Below are positions 26,021-35,563 of a DNA stretch of 64,000 nucleotides, in pieces. The notes beneath the pieces were generated by a model. It saw nothing but the letters and a program-made list of their open reading frames with translations, was not told the DNA's origin and did not search any database. Source of the stretch: Nodosilinea sp. FACHB-131. Lineage in GTDB: Bacteria > Cyanobacteriota > Cyanobacteriia > Phormidesmidales > Phormidesmidaceae. Every line of letters begins with the position of its first letter. The first letter of the stretch is position 1. Position numbers and translations under genes: made by a program. Where the stretch lies: the NCBI RefSeq assembly GCF_014695395.1, contig NZ_JACJOF010000007.1:124001-188000 (forward strand). Reading direction: 5' to 3'.

Positions 26021-26869
26021 ATGTTTAACGCCACCGAAATCCTCATCAGTGACTTTGTCGACAAGCTGCGGGTGGGTTACCACCGCACCTACGGCGGCCA
26101 AAATCCCGATTACGAAGATATTATTGCCTGGGCGGGCAGCATGGCGCTTGAAAACATCGCCAACAGTGACGCGCTCTACCACAACGTTGAGCACACCGTT
26201 TTAGTCGCCCTAGTCGGTCAAGAGATTCTGCGGGGCAAGCACATTCGCGAAGGCGGTGTCACCTGCAAGGACTGGATGCATTTCATCATTTCCCTTGTCT
26301 GCCATGACATTGGCTATGTGAAAGGAGTTTGCCGCAGCGACCAAGACCGCAATCACCTCTACGCCACAGGCCAGGGCGACGAAATGGTCATGCTCCAGCC
26401 CGGGGCCTCCGATGCCTCCCTCACCCCTTACCATGTCGATCGGGGCAAGCGGTTCATTGAAGAACGCTTTGGCGGCAACCCGGTGATTGAAGCCGACGCT
26501 ATCAAGCGCAACATCGAGCTGACCCGTTTTCCGGTACCCAAAGAAGAAGACCACCAAGATACCCAACACTTTCCTGGCCTGGTGCGGGCGGCCGACCTAA
26601 TTGGCCAGCTCAGCGACCCCCGCTATCTGAAGAAGATTGGGGCGCTGTACTACGAGTTTGAGGAAACGGGTCAGAACAAGTACCTGAGCTACGATCATCC
26701 CGGCGACCTGCGGGCCAACTACCCCAAGTTTTACTGGAATGTGGTGCATCCCTACATCCAAGATGGGCTGCGTTATCTGTCGCTCACCCAAGAAGGTAAG
26801 CAAATAATTGCTAACCTCTATTCAAATGTGTTTATGGTGGAGAACGAGCAAACCGTAATCCACACCTAG
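26021..26869 (+). CDS. HD-domain phosphohydrolase, paralogue of the 16.6-kb gene
   Basis: A 282-residue protein sharing the layout of the protein encoded at 16628: YHNVEHT (His54, His58), VCHDIGYVKGVC (His95-Asp96), TGQGDEMV, DASLTPYHVDRGKRF, LTRFPVP and the tail LRANYPKFYWNVVHPYIQ. The metal motif is that of HD/class I phosphodiesterase-like hydrolases; the substrate is unknown. ATG 26021 (MFNATEIL) fits the paralogue, and upstream in-frame starts add unrelated sequence. The stop is 8 nt before the permease gene, so they may be cotranscribed. Confidence 0.8.
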   Translation: MFNATEILISDFVDKLRVGYHRTYGGQNPDYEDIIAWAGSMALENIANSDALYHNVEHTVLVALVGQEILRGKHIREGGVTCKDWMHFIISLVCHDIGYVKGVCRSDQDRNHLYATGQGDEMVMLQPGASDASLTPYHVDRGKRFIEERFGGNPVIEADAIKRNIELTRFPVPKEEDHQDTQHFPGLVRAADLIGQLSDPRYLKKIGALYYEFEETGQNKYLSYDHPGDLRANYPKFYWNVVHPYIQDGLRYLSLTQEGKQIIANLYSNVFMVENEQTVIHT

Positions 26870-26877
26870 TACCGTCT

Positions 26878-27921
26878 ATGACCTGGTGGCGCAAGCTTAG
26901 AACGAATCGTCTGGCCCAGCTCGGGGCGATCTTGCTGATCGCCCTGTATGCCGTGGCCTTGGGGGCCGACTTTTTTGCTCCCTACAGCCCTTATGAGTCT
27001 CAGCTCAATGGGTCGCTGCTGCCACCCACTCACGTGTACTGGCGCGATGCCGCAACGGGGCGGTTCTTTCCCCACGTTTATCCCACCACCCAGGGGCCGG
27101 TAGACATCAACACTGGGGAACGCAAAATCGTTGTCGATCGCACCCAGCCCTCTGCCCTGCGCATCTTCCACCGCGATGATAAAGGGCGGCTGACCCTGTT
27201 TGATACCGCTGGTCCCGCCCGCATCAACCTGCTGGGTACTGATGAGCAGGCCCGTGACCAGTTCAGTCGGCTGATCCACGGCAGCCGAGTTAGCCTCAGC
27301 GTGGGGCTAATTGGTATCGCTATTTCTTTCCCGCTGGGCATGCTGGTGGGCGGTATGGCCGGGTACTTTGGCGGCGCGGTCGATGCCGTGCTGATGCGCC
27401 TGGTGGAAGTGTTAATGACCATCCCCAGCATTTATTTGCTGGTGGCCCTGGCGGCGGTGTTGCCGGCGGGCATCTCCAGCACTCAGCGGTTTTTGCTGAT
27501 CGTGCTGATCACGTCGCTGGTGGGCTGGGCTGGGTTGGCGCGGGTGATTCGCGGCCAGGTGCTGTCGATAAAAGAGCAGGAGTTTGTGCAGGCCAGCCGG
27601 GTCATGGGGGGGCGATCGCTCTACATCATCACCCGACACATTCTGCCCCAAACCGCTACCTACGGTATTATTGCCGCCACCCTGGCGATTCCTGGCTTCA
27701 TTTTGGCAGAGGCGGTATTGAGCTTCATTGGGTTGGGTATTCAGCAGCCCGACGCCTCTTGGGGTAACATGCTCACCCTGGCTACCAACGCGTCCATCCT
27801 CGTTCTCCAGCCCTGGTTGGTGTGGCCCCCAGCCATCCTAATTGTAGTGACGTCTTTAGCATTCAACCTGCTCGGTGATGGCCTCCGCGATGCTCTAGAT
27901 CCGCGAACGTTGAAGCAGTAG
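26878..27921 (+). CDS. ABC transporter permease, OppC/DppC type
   Basis: A 347-residue inner-membrane permease. TM1 lies at residues 12-32 (LAQLGAILLIALYAVALGAD), then a long periplasmic loop (about 35-130), then five helices. The EAA loop is visible (EQEFVQASRVMGGRSLYIITR), and the C-terminal WGNMLTLATN and LGDGLRDALDPRTL are hallmarks of dipeptide/oligopeptide permease subunit C. No partner ATPase, OppB or binding protein is adjacent, so the rest of the transporter must be encoded elsewhere. The long loop is larger than in enteric OppC. Confidence 0.9.
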   Translation: MTWWRKLRTNRLAQLGAILLIALYAVALGADFFAPYSPYESQLNGSLLPPTHVYWRDAATGRFFPHVYPTTQGPVDINTGERKIVVDRTQPSALRIFHRDDKGRLTLFDTAGPARINLLGTDEQARDQFSRLIHGSRVSLSVGLIGIAISFPLGMLVGGMAGYFGGAVDAVLMRLVEVLMTIPSIYLLVALAAVLPAGISSTQRFLLIVLITSLVGWAGLARVIRGQVLSIKEQEFVQASRVMGGRSLYIITRHILPQTATYGIIAATLAIPGFILAEAVLSFIGLGIQQPDASWGNMLTLATNASILVLQPWLVWPPAILIVVTSLAFNLLGDGLRDALDPRTLKQ

Positions 27922-28045
27922 TTAGGCTAAGGCGCAAGGTCGCTAGCGTCTTTGCCACAAGATTTTATAGCAGCTATGTCTTGTGCTAGGTGCCGCTTGG
28001 CTAGCTCACAACTATGCTGCTGATTGTTGAGGCTGGAGGTGGCTT

Positions 28046-28336
28046 GTGGGACTAATTGAGCTGCTGGTCTTATTAATTGTTGCGGCTATCTGTGGTGGCA
28101 TTGGCCAATCGTTGGCAGGCTATACGGCGGGAGGATGCCTAACCTCGATTGTGGTGGGTTTTATTGGGTCGTACTTGGGCGTGTTGATCGCTCGCAATCT
28201 AGGCTTGCCGGAGCTATTTGCTCTGCAGATTGGTGGGCAGTCTTTTCCAATCATCTGGTCGATCATCGGGGCCACCATTTTCACCCTCATTCTGGCGCTG
28301 CTGAATCGGCTTTTGGTGGGACGTCCTAGAATCTAG
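28046..28336 (+). CDS. GlsB/YeaQ/YmgE-like small membrane protein
   Basis: A 96-residue protein with three hydrophobic helices (IELLVLLIVAAICGGIGQSL, CLTSIVVGFIGSYLGVLI, FPIIWSIIGATIFTLILAL) and the Gly pattern of transglycosylase-associated (YeaQ/YmgE) proteins. It starts with GTG, with GGAGGT upstream. The function is unknown; family members are stress-induced in other bacteria. Confidence 0.7.
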   Translation: MGLIELLVLLIVAAICGGIGQSLAGYTAGGCLTSIVVGFIGSYLGVLIARNLGLPELFALQIGGQSFPIIWSIIGATIFTLILALLNRLLVGRPRI

Positions 28337-28371
28337 GGGCAAAGACAACACAGTGAACGGTTAGCCTCTGC

Positions 28372-29610
28372 ATGGTAGTTCTGTGGCAACTGGTCGATTG
28401 GACGATCGCAGCGCTGGCGGCGATCGCCCTGTTTCTAAGTCTCTGGATTGTCATTCCCGCACCAACCTTTTTTCTCTTGCCCTTGGGCGTGGGGGCTCCA
28501 GAAGTCAGCTCATTTTTGCTGCTGGGCCAGGGGATGGTGCTGGCGTTCGCGGTGGTGCGACGAGGGGCGAAGGTAGAAAAACGGGGGCGATCGCGCAGTT
28601 TTGTGTGGTTCCTAACTCTAGGATTCAGCGCTACCGGTCTGGTGCTGAGCAGCCTGCCCCTGCTGCAACTTCCTGCCACAGTGCGGCGGGCCGAAGCCCA
28701 GATGCAAAGGGCCTTGGGCGCAAACTACAGCAGCCAAATTCCGGCTCAGGTGCGGCCTTTGCTGCGATCGCGCCCCTTTATCCTAGGGGACTTGATTTGG
28801 GGTCTACCAGAGCCTGCGACCGCGCCACAGCGCCAGACTGTCTTAACCCCAGACGGTGCCACGCTGGCTTTGGATATCTACCAGCCACCCAAATCTCCCA
28901 CCCAGCAGACCCCGCACCCTGCCATCGTCACCATCTACGGCGGTGCTTGGCAACGTGGAGAACCTGCCGCAACGACCCGGTTTAGCGCTTATATGGCGGC
29001 CCAGGGCTATACGGTCGTGGCCATCGACTATCGCCATGCGCCTGCGTACCGCTTCCCGACCCAGCTTGAGGACGTGCAGACGGCTCTGAAATGGGTGGGC
29101 GATCGTGCCCCAGACTACAGCATTGACCTCAACCGCATAGCCCTAGTGGGATGGTCTGCCGGAGCCCATCTGGCCATGCTGGCCGCCTATGAACCTAGGG
29201 GATTGCCTGTACAAGCGGTGGTCAACTACTACGGCCCGATCAATCTGTCGGCCGGCTACTACGACCCACCCGTACCCGACCCCATTGATACCCGTGCTGT
29301 ATTAGAAACCTTGTTGGGCGGTAGCCCCGAGCAGTTGCCCGAGCTTTATCAGCAGGCCTCACCGATTTTCTCGGTGAGGTCGGGGTTGCCGCCAACGCTA
29401 TTGATCTACGGGCAACGCGACCATGTCGTGAAACCCAGCTACGGACAGCAGCTGTACGAACAACTCCAGGCTAGCGGTAATGTGGCAGCGTGGATTGCCC
29501 TGCCCTGGGCTGAACATGCCTTCGATGCTGTGTTTCGTGGCCCCAGCAATCAAATTGCCCTGTATTATACCGAGCGGTTTTTGGCTTGGGCGCTGCGTCC
29601 CAACCCCTAG
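28372..29610 (+). CDS. membrane-anchored alpha/beta hydrolase (esterase/lipase)
   Basis: A 412-residue protein. The N-terminal 110 residues hold about three transmembrane helices. The catalytic domain (about 150-408) has an oxyanion-type IYGGAWQRG, the nucleophile elbow GWSAGAH and the C-terminal EHAFDAVF carrying the likely catalytic His; an Asp is probably in YGQRDHVV. It resembles the HSL/BD-FAE esterase group. The substrate is unknown. It may be cotranscribed with the small YeaQ-like gene 35 nt upstream. Confidence 0.85.
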   Translation: MVVLWQLVDWTIAALAAIALFLSLWIVIPAPTFFLLPLGVGAPEVSSFLLLGQGMVLAFAVVRRGAKVEKRGRSRSFVWFLTLGFSATGLVLSSLPLLQLPATVRRAEAQMQRALGANYSSQIPAQVRPLLRSRPFILGDLIWGLPEPATAPQRQTVLTPDGATLALDIYQPPKSPTQQTPHPAIVTIYGGAWQRGEPAATTRFSAYMAAQGYTVVAIDYRHAPAYRFPTQLEDVQTALKWVGDRAPDYSIDLNRIALVGWSAGAHLAMLAAYEPRGLPVQAVVNYYGPINLSAGYYDPPVPDPIDTRAVLETLLGGSPEQLPELYQQASPIFSVRSGLPPTLLIYGQRDHVVKPSYGQQLYEQLQASGNVAAWIALPWAEHAFDAVFRGPSNQIALYYTERFLAWALRPNP

Positions 29611-29688
29611 CCTTTCATCCCCAACCCATTTCTTCCGGGCACGTAAGGCAGTAGCCTGAAGATAACGGCTTTAAAGGAGGGATGCTCG

Positions 29689-30156
29689 ATGGGGATAACG
29701 GCATCGATGCGGTCAATCCGGTGGGTTTTAATGGGTATGCTTTGCCTATCGCTGCTAGGGTGCGGGCTAATCAATCCCAGGCCGCCTAGGGCAGTAGTTG
29801 AGGGGGCGATCGCCCAAAAACTTGCTCAGACCCAAACCGTTCTCTATCGGCAGTTTTCCTCTGCTCCCACCGACCGAGCTGCGGTGGGTCGTATCCGGAT
29901 TACCGATCACCACTGGTCTGAGATTGCTAGGCAGCCCACCGTAGAAGTAGCTGGTACCTATCATCTCAAAGGGGGCAACTTAACCAACGCCCAGCGCAGC
30001 CAGACCCGAGATTTTGATATCTATCTGCAGCGGGGCGCGACCAAAGATCAGTGGCTGCTGCTAGAGCCGATTAGCGCCCAAAGCGAAGATGCCCTACAGT
30101 GGCAAGCAACTCCGCTCTTGATAGCAGGCGAGGATAAGCCAGAAAACCCAGGCTAG
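29689..30156 (+). CDS. lipoprotein of unknown function
   Basis: A 155-residue protein with a signal peptide (RWVLMGMLCLSLLGCG) and lipobox LLGC, then a small domain (VLYRQFSSAPTDRAAVGRI and DFDIYLQRGATKDQWLL). No family recognised. AAAGGAGGG lies 8 nt before the ATG and supports this start. Confidence 0.72.
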   Translation: MGITASMRSIRWVLMGMLCLSLLGCGLINPRPPRAVVEGAIAQKLAQTQTVLYRQFSSAPTDRAAVGRIRITDHHWSEIARQPTVEVAGTYHLKGGNLTNAQRSQTRDFDIYLQRGATKDQWLLLEPISAQSEDALQWQATPLLIAGEDKPENPG

Positions 30157-30159
30157 CCT

Positions 30160-31407
30160 TTAGACAACGGCATTAGTGTCGGCATTAACCGACGCGTCTG
30201 CCCGCCTATAGGCTTCTCCAGTAAAGAGTTGGTAGAGTTTCTCAACCTCTGTCAGAGCGTTAAACTCTTGCTCGACCTTGGTTGTAGCCGCAGCGCCCAA
30301 ACGATTGCGGGTGTCAGCATCCTTCATCAGAAAACTAATGCAATCTGACAGGGCTTGGCGATCGCCCGGCGGCACCACGTAGCCGTTCACCCCTGAATGC
30401 ACCAGTTCACTCACTCCCGCAACCTGGGTGGCAACAACCGCAACGCCCGCCGCCATCGCTTCCATTAGCACGACGGGGATGCCCTCAGCAAAGCTGGGCA
30501 GGACAAATATGTCAGTATTTTTGAGATGTTCTCTCACCGCCGACTGAGATTGGTAGCCCAAAAAGCGCACGTGGTTTTGTAACCCCAAGTCGCTCACCTG
30601 CTGCTCCAATAGCGCCCGGTCGGCGCCGTCACCAACGACAGTTAAAATTACGTCAGGTTCGATGCTGATCAGCTCTGTCAACCCTTCTAACAAAACCGGC
30701 AACCCTTTCTCAGCCGCTAATCTACCCACATAGAGCAGACGCTTGCCCACCCCCTGATGGGTCACCGTCTCAAACAAACTGGGGTCAACCCCGCAATGCA
30801 CAATTTGTAGTTTGTTCCACTGGTCAGGCCGCGAAAAAATCATGCCTTGACTACGGCAGAAGTGACTAATACAGGCTACAAACTTAGCGTGCTTAATCTT
30901 TTCATCTACCCGCCATCGGTAGGGCTCAAAAAAGATGTGAGGACCATGCATCGTAAAGCTAAAGGTAAACCCACCCAATTCGGCCGCTAACATCGCTACC
31001 GTACAGCTGGAGCTGGCGATATGGTTGTGCAGATGGGTAATATTCTGGCTGGTAATGAGGTGGGCTAGAATGCCCGCCTCTAAAAAGTAAATTAGCTGGT
31101 ATAGGAAGCCTTTTAGCCCAGGCTGGCTCGTGGTCCAAGCCAGCTTAGCGCTGTTAAAGTATCGGCTCGGATGACCCAACAGCAATGTCAGATGGGCCTT
31201 AACGAGCAGCCCCAGATTGAAAGGCAGCAGGTAGTTGGTTTGCGATCGCTCCGCAGCCTGCTCAGGGCCTACAATATTTTCATCCCCAGGGCGGCGTACT
31301 GCAAACGTGAAGACCTCTAACCCCAGGTCTCTAAGACCCACAACCTCGCGCTGAATAAACGTGTCTGTGGCTCTAGGATAGGTGCCGGTAAAGTAGGCAA
31401 TGCGCAT
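30160..31407 (-). CDS. glycosyltransferase family 4
   Basis: A 415-residue GT-B glycosyltransferase. N-terminal domain: MRIAYFTGTYPRATDTF. C-terminal domain: LLYVGRLAAEKGLPVLLEGL, LTVVGDGADRALLE and the nucleotide-sugar motif EGIPVVLMEAMAAGVAVVAT with SELV. It transfers a sugar from an activated donor; acceptor and donor are unknown. ATG 31407 is preferred over ATG 31422 because family members begin MRIAYF. It is paired with the GT2 gene 69 nt upstream, probably an operon for envelope or exopolysaccharide glycans. Confidence 0.88.
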   Translation of the reverse strand: MRIAYFTGTYPRATDTFIQREVVGLRDLGLEVFTFAVRRPGDENIVGPEQAAERSQTNYLLPFNLGLLVKAHLTLLLGHPSRYFNSAKLAWTTSQPGLKGFLYQLIYFLEAGILAHLITSQNITHLHNHIASSSCTVAMLAAELGGFTFSFTMHGPHIFFEPYRWRVDEKIKHAKFVACISHFCRSQGMIFSRPDQWNKLQIVHCGVDPSLFETVTHQGVGKRLLYVGRLAAEKGLPVLLEGLTELISIEPDVILTVVGDGADRALLEQQVSDLGLQNHVRFLGYQSQSAVREHLKNTDIFVLPSFAEGIPVVLMEAMAAGVAVVATQVAGVSELVHSGVNGYVVPPGDRQALSDCISFLMKDADTRNRLGAAATTKVEQEFNALTEVEKLYQLFTGEAYRRADASVNADTNAVV

Positions 31408-31476
31408 AGGGCTTCTCGCCATTACTAATGATAAAACTGAAAGAAAACCGAAGAAATAACGGCTTTAAGGCTCTTT

Positions 31477-32496
31477 CTAGGATCCTGACCCTGTCATGGG
31501 AACAGGCTTATACTCAATCAGCGTAGCTGGCTTGTTGCGCCAGCGATTAATCCAGTATCGACCTTGCCCAAGCACTTGAGGAAGTTTTGAGACTGTACAG
31601 AAAAACGCATACAACTGAGCGTTTCTAGCCTCGTCGCCCTGACTGTGGCGATATTTGTAAATCTTCCATCCTAAAACTGGGTAGCCTAGCAGCAGCAAGA
31701 GACTTAGCCCGTGGGTAGGCCAGGCCAGGCCAACGGCTAGAGCCGGAACTGTTGCCCCCCACAGCCAGCCGCTTTTGTCTTCCTTAACCATGTATGACTC
31801 AGGTGGTTGGCCATACATTGCTTTTCCTTCTGCAACGGCCCAACCCCCTCGAATCGAGCGCTTCCACCACTGACCAAAGCGAGTCATAGCTGCATCGTGC
31901 AGGGTCATATCGGCGTCAATCCGCTCTATTCTCCAGCCTTTCTGCCTGAGGCGAATACACATCTCCGGCTCTTCCCCGCAGATCATCTTAGGGTTGTAGC
32001 CGTCCACCGCTTTGATTGCCTCTGCGCGAGCCAGCATGTCGCCGCCACAGGCTCGGGTTTCACCCACGGGTGTGTTCCACTCCATGTCAGCCAAGCGGTT
32101 GTAGGGAGAGGCGTCAGGAAATCGCTCGCGTCGTCGCCCACAGACAATGGCGAGGGTAGTGTTGCTCTCTAGAGCCCTCACAGCCGCGTCTATCCATCCC
32201 GGCAGGATCTCGCAGTCTCCATCGATAAACTGCACGTAGGTAAGCTGGGGGAAATTCTCGATTAAGTACTGAAAGCCCGTGTTGCGGCCCCGCGCCATAG
32301 TAAACGGCACAGACATATCAAGCTCAACAACGTGAATACCCATGTCGCGGGCTTTAGCAACGCTGCCGTCAGTAGAGCCTGAGTCTACATAGACAATGGG
32401 ACTGCCCAAGGGCACGTTGTCCTGCAGAGACCTGAGACAGCGAACTAGACGCTCACCTTCATTGCGGCCAATGGTCACGACGCCAATCTGATGCAT
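31477..32496 (-). CDS. glycosyltransferase family 2
   Basis: A 339-residue GT-A glycosyltransferase. It opens IGVVTIGRNEGERLVRCLRS, then VYVDSGSTDGS, the metal-binding QFIDGDCEI, and ACGGDMLARAEA with CGEEPEMCIRLRQKGW. Two hydrophobic helices near residues 240-275 (GATVPALAVGLAW, LSLLLLLGYPVLGW) suggest membrane association. It is probably upstream partner of the GT4 gene in an operon for a polysaccharide or glycolipid. Confidence 0.88.
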   Translation of the reverse strand: MHQIGVVTIGRNEGERLVRCLRSLQDNVPLGSPIVYVDSGSTDGSVAKARDMGIHVVELDMSVPFTMARGRNTGFQYLIENFPQLTYVQFIDGDCEILPGWIDAAVRALESNTTLAIVCGRRRERFPDASPYNRLADMEWNTPVGETRACGGDMLARAEAIKAVDGYNPKMICGEEPEMCIRLRQKGWRIERIDADMTLHDAAMTRFGQWWKRSIRGGWAVAEGKAMYGQPPESYMVKEDKSGWLWGATVPALAVGLAWPTHGLSLLLLLGYPVLGWKIYKYRHSQGDEARNAQLYAFFCTVSKLPQVLGQGRYWINRWRNKPATLIEYKPVPMTGSGS

Positions 32497-33097
32497 GTCT
32501 AACGAGAGAATTAACGACTAAAGCTCAAATTAAAAAATACAGGTTTATATATAAAATGCCGAGATCAATACTGGAAAATTTACTAAGACTTCATTAAGAC
32601 TGCTAATTAAAGCTAAAGCTTCAACTTGCTTTAGAAGCAGATTATTTGACGCTTTGAAATAGAAATTTACGACGAAAGAAGAGAAATAAAAAATCGTGCG
32701 TTTTAGTTGGAGCGCACTGCCGGAATTAAATACTGCTTGGAAAAGCAAAATATTGCTTTTGTATAGTATCTTTTAGGGCTCCTTTACCTTGCGCCTATCT
32801 TCTCAATTCCAAATGGTAAAACTGAAGGCCTATTATTATCTAGCAGTAAAAAATTTAAATGACTAATTAAAGAGTTCACAAGGAACTCATTCATAGCAAA
32901 ACTTCAGTAAACTCTCGGCAGAATTTAGGCTCTCCTAAAATGTTCAAACCAATAGTCACTAAACTCTATTATTAAAACTAGGGCTTTCCTAGGTGTAGTT
33001 TTCCCAAAAAGCCCTAACCATGTATGCACCGACGTGTTTTCCCAGCCATACATGATTAGGGGTGAGTTAACTCAAGGATGAGCCGCTTGGTATAGTT
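32497..33097. other. A+T-rich intergenic region
   Basis: About 600 nt of clearly A+T-rich DNA between the glycosyltransferase operon and msrA. It contains hairpins (33019-33026/33047-33054, CATGTATG/CATACATG, and the terminator below). No supported ORF. The promoter for the glycosyltransferases is expected near its left end. Confidence 0.5.
32979..33016 (-). terminator. probable terminator after msrA
   Basis: TAGGGCTTT (32979-32987) and AAAGCCCTA (33008-33016) form a 9-bp stem; on the minus strand it is followed by AGTTTTAATAAT. It lies about 80 nt after the msrA stop codon. Confidence 0.55.
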
Positions 33098-33763
33098 CTA
33101 GTTTTCTACTGCTACGCCTACTGGGCAAGCCACACTGGTGCCCCCCAAACCGCAATAGCCACCCGGGTTTTTAGCCAGATACTGCTGGTGGTAGTCCTCG
33201 GCGTAGTAATACTCTGGAGCCTCCAAAATCTCGGTAGTAATGGGTCCATAGCCAGCGGCCTTAAGCGCGACTTGATACGCTTGTTTAGAGGTTTCTGCTA
33301 GCTGGCGCTGGGCCTCAGAGTACACATAGATGCCTGAGCGATACTGAGTGCCTGCATCGTTACCCTGGCGCATGCCCTGGGTGGGGTTGTGACTTTCCCA
33401 AAAGGTCTTAAGAAGTTGCTCGTAGCTGACTACCTTTGGGTCAAATACGACCTGCACCACCTCGTTGTGGCCAGTTAGCCCAGAGCACACCTCTTGGTAG
33501 GTGGGGTTAGGGGTGTAGCCAGCGGCATAACCCACTGATGTAGAGTAAACACCTTCGAGCTGCCAAAACTTGCGCTCAGCTCCCCAAAAGCAGCCCATGC
33601 CAAAAAGAGCCAGCTCCATACCTGCCGGAAAAGGAGGGGCTAGGCGGTTGCCGTTGACGTAGTGCTTTTCCGGCACGGGCATGACTGTGGCCCGACCCGG
33701 CAGCGCCTCGTTAGGAGCGGGCATTTCTGACTTTTTGCCTTTGCCTAAACCAAAGAAAACCAT
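33098..33763 (-). CDS. msrA: peptide methionine sulfoxide reductase A
   Basis: A 221-residue protein. The catalytic motif [13 protein letters not shown] places the active Cys at position 58. [19 protein letters not shown] and [15 protein letters not shown] are conserved MsrA blocks. It reduces methionine-S-sulfoxide in oxidised proteins. The roughly 50-residue N-terminal extension ([19 protein letters not shown]) is typical of cyanobacterial members. It is monocistronic. Confidence 0.95.
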   Translation of the reverse strand: MVFFGLGKGKKSEMPAPNEALPGRATVMPVPEKHYVNGNRLAPPFPAGMELALFGMGCFWGAERKFWQLEGVYSTSVGYAAGYTPNPTYQEVCSGLTGHNEVVQVVFDPKVVSYEQLLKTFWESHNPTQGMRQGNDAGTQYRSGIYVYSEAQRQLAETSKQAYQVALKAAGYGPITTEILEAPEYYYAEDYHQQYLAKNPGGYCGLGGTSVACPVGVAVEN

Positions 33764-33989
33764 AGGAATTATTGCAGTTTGTGTAGAAGAACTAACTCAA
33801 CTATAGCGTCAACACCTTGGTGTTTCCTGAGAGAGGCTGTGCCTCTGGCCCAGAGGAAGCGGGGTTAGATGAGCGATCGCAATCCAATCCAAAAAGCCTA
33901 GAACCGAAAGGGCCAGGCACTAATAATTTTTGCTGATTAGACAAACCGCTAGTCTTAAAAATTTGGCTTCACCAAACGTCTCTTGGGAC

Positions 33990-35228
33990 TTAGCGATAGT
34001 GGCGATCCAGCCGCAGCACCGTTTCTAACAGCACATTAGCTCCGTTGATGCACTCTTCGGGGGTGGTGTACTCCACCTCGGAGTGGCTGAAACCACCTGC
34101 GCTGGGCACAAAAATCATCCCCATGTCGGTAAAGCGACCCATTTCGAGGGCATCGTGTCCGGCACGGCTGGGCATCGGCATATGGCTCAAGCCTAGGTTG
34201 TTGCTTACCTCAGCAATAACAGCTTGAATATGCTCGGCCGCTGGGCTGGGGGCCACATTGAGCTGGGGCACAATCTCGATTTGAGTGCCGGTATTTTGGG
34301 CAATCAGCCGCAATTCTTCTTTCAGATCGTCAATCAGATCATTGATGACGTACTGATTTAGGTCGCGCACGTCGATACTGCACTGTACCTGTCCTGGCAC
34401 GATGTTGTCAGCGTTGGGCCACACTTGCAGCGCCCCAACCGTCGCTACCTGCTGCTTCGGGGGGCGATTGCCCAAACGATTTACCACTAGCACGATCTGT
34501 GCAGCGGCTACCAAAGCATCCTGGCGCTGATCCATTGGGGTGGTGCCAGCGTGGTTGGGCCGCCCAGTGACGTGGATTTGGTAGCGCTGCATACCTACTA
34601 TGCCCTGCACCACGCCAATCTGTTTTTGAGCTGTTTCTAATACCCCGCCCTGTTCAACATGGAGTTCGACAAAGGCACAGATATCATTACGAGTGCGCTT
34701 AGAGAGAGAGAGTTGGTCCCAATTGCCTCCGGCTGCGTTGACGCACTCGTCAATGGGGCGACCATCCTTGCGGTGGTAGTCGGCAGCATCGAGCGAGGCG
34801 GTGCCGGCCATGGCACGCCCTCCAACCATGGTGTCTTCTTCGTCAGCAAATACAATCACCTCGAAGGGGTGGTTGAGGGTGATGTTGTTTTCCTGAAGGG
34901 TGCGGGCCACTTCAATTCCTGCTAGCACACCCAGGTTGCCGTCAAATCTGCCGCCACAAGGCACTGTGTCGATGTGAGACCCGGTGGCGATCGCCGGAGC
35001 ATTAGCGTAACCACTGCGGCGACCAATCAGGTTGCCAGCGGTATCAATACAGGTACTCAAACCCGCTTCTACCATCCATCGTCGCACCAGTTCACGTCCC
35101 TGAAAATCTTCTTGGCTGAAGGCCAGCCGACAAATGCCACCGTTGGTGAGCTGCCCAATTTGAGCCAGGTCGTCGATACTTTGATTCAGTCGTTTGCCGT
35201 TAATGCTAAGGGTTTGTAGACGAGTCAT
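33990..35228 (-). CDS. Zn-dependent amidohydrolase (hydantoinase/carbamoylase, M20 family)
   Basis: A 412-residue dinuclear metallopeptidase-fold enzyme. Metal-binding motifs: GSHIDTVPCGGRFDGNLG, FADEEDTMVGG and ELHVEQGGVLE; substrate loop QRYQIHVTGRPNHAGTTPMD; C-terminal SRAGHDALEMG. This family contains allantoate amidohydrolase, N-carbamoyl-amino-acid hydrolase and ureidoglycolate-type enzymes; the exact substrate is open. It probably works in nitrogen salvage. Tandem TGTATACAG palindromes about 90 nt upstream may be an operator. Confidence 0.85.
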   Translation of the reverse strand: MTRLQTLSINGKRLNQSIDDLAQIGQLTNGGICRLAFSQEDFQGRELVRRWMVEAGLSTCIDTAGNLIGRRSGYANAPAIATGSHIDTVPCGGRFDGNLGVLAGIEVARTLQENNITLNHPFEVIVFADEEDTMVGGRAMAGTASLDAADYHRKDGRPIDECVNAAGGNWDQLSLSKRTRNDICAFVELHVEQGGVLETAQKQIGVVQGIVGMQRYQIHVTGRPNHAGTTPMDQRQDALVAAAQIVLVVNRLGNRPPKQQVATVGALQVWPNADNIVPGQVQCSIDVRDLNQYVINDLIDDLKEELRLIAQNTGTQIEIVPQLNVAPSPAAEHIQAVIAEVSNNLGLSHMPMPSRAGHDALEMGRFTDMGMIFVPSAGGFSHSEVEYTTPEECINGANVLLETVLRLDRHYR

Positions 35229-35314
35229 AGGTATTCAGTTAAGAGGAGTTTAGTGAAGAGATGAAACGTTTAACTCCAGAAAACGTTACAGACCATCATA
35301 AACCGTGACGTTTC

Positions 35315-35337
35315 TGTATACAGTCCATTGTATACAG
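35315..35337. promoter_or_regulatory. tandem TGTATACAG operator-like repeats
   Basis: Two copies of TGTATACAG (35315-35323 and 35329-35337), each with the palindrome TGTATACA, are repeated 14 bp apart. They lie 87-109 nt upstream of the amidohydrolase start. The form resembles operators of GntR-type repressors. The surrounding 35229-35563 gap also holds an imperfect inverted repeat (AAGGCAGTC near 35465 and GACTGCCCTT near 35530). Confidence 0.45.
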
Positions 35338-35563
35338 AGTTTTAGCAGGGTTCTGTTTGGAGAGAACTTTCTGCAAAGCGATCGCAAAAGGGTGCGGAGC
35401 CGCGACAGCGGTGCGGAGTTTTAGCTCACCGCTCTATCGCGTCAGAACGCGTGAGCCGCTATTAAGGCAGTCAAATCTCTAAGCCGAAGGCACTTCAGCT
35501 GTTTAAGAATTTGACTTAGCTAACCTTAGACTGCCCTTAAACAACGCTAGGGTTAGCAGCCAT

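Noticed and set aside
32545-32748. Minus-strand frame in the A+T-rich gap
   Set aside because: Composition looks like translated non-coding A+T-rich DNA.
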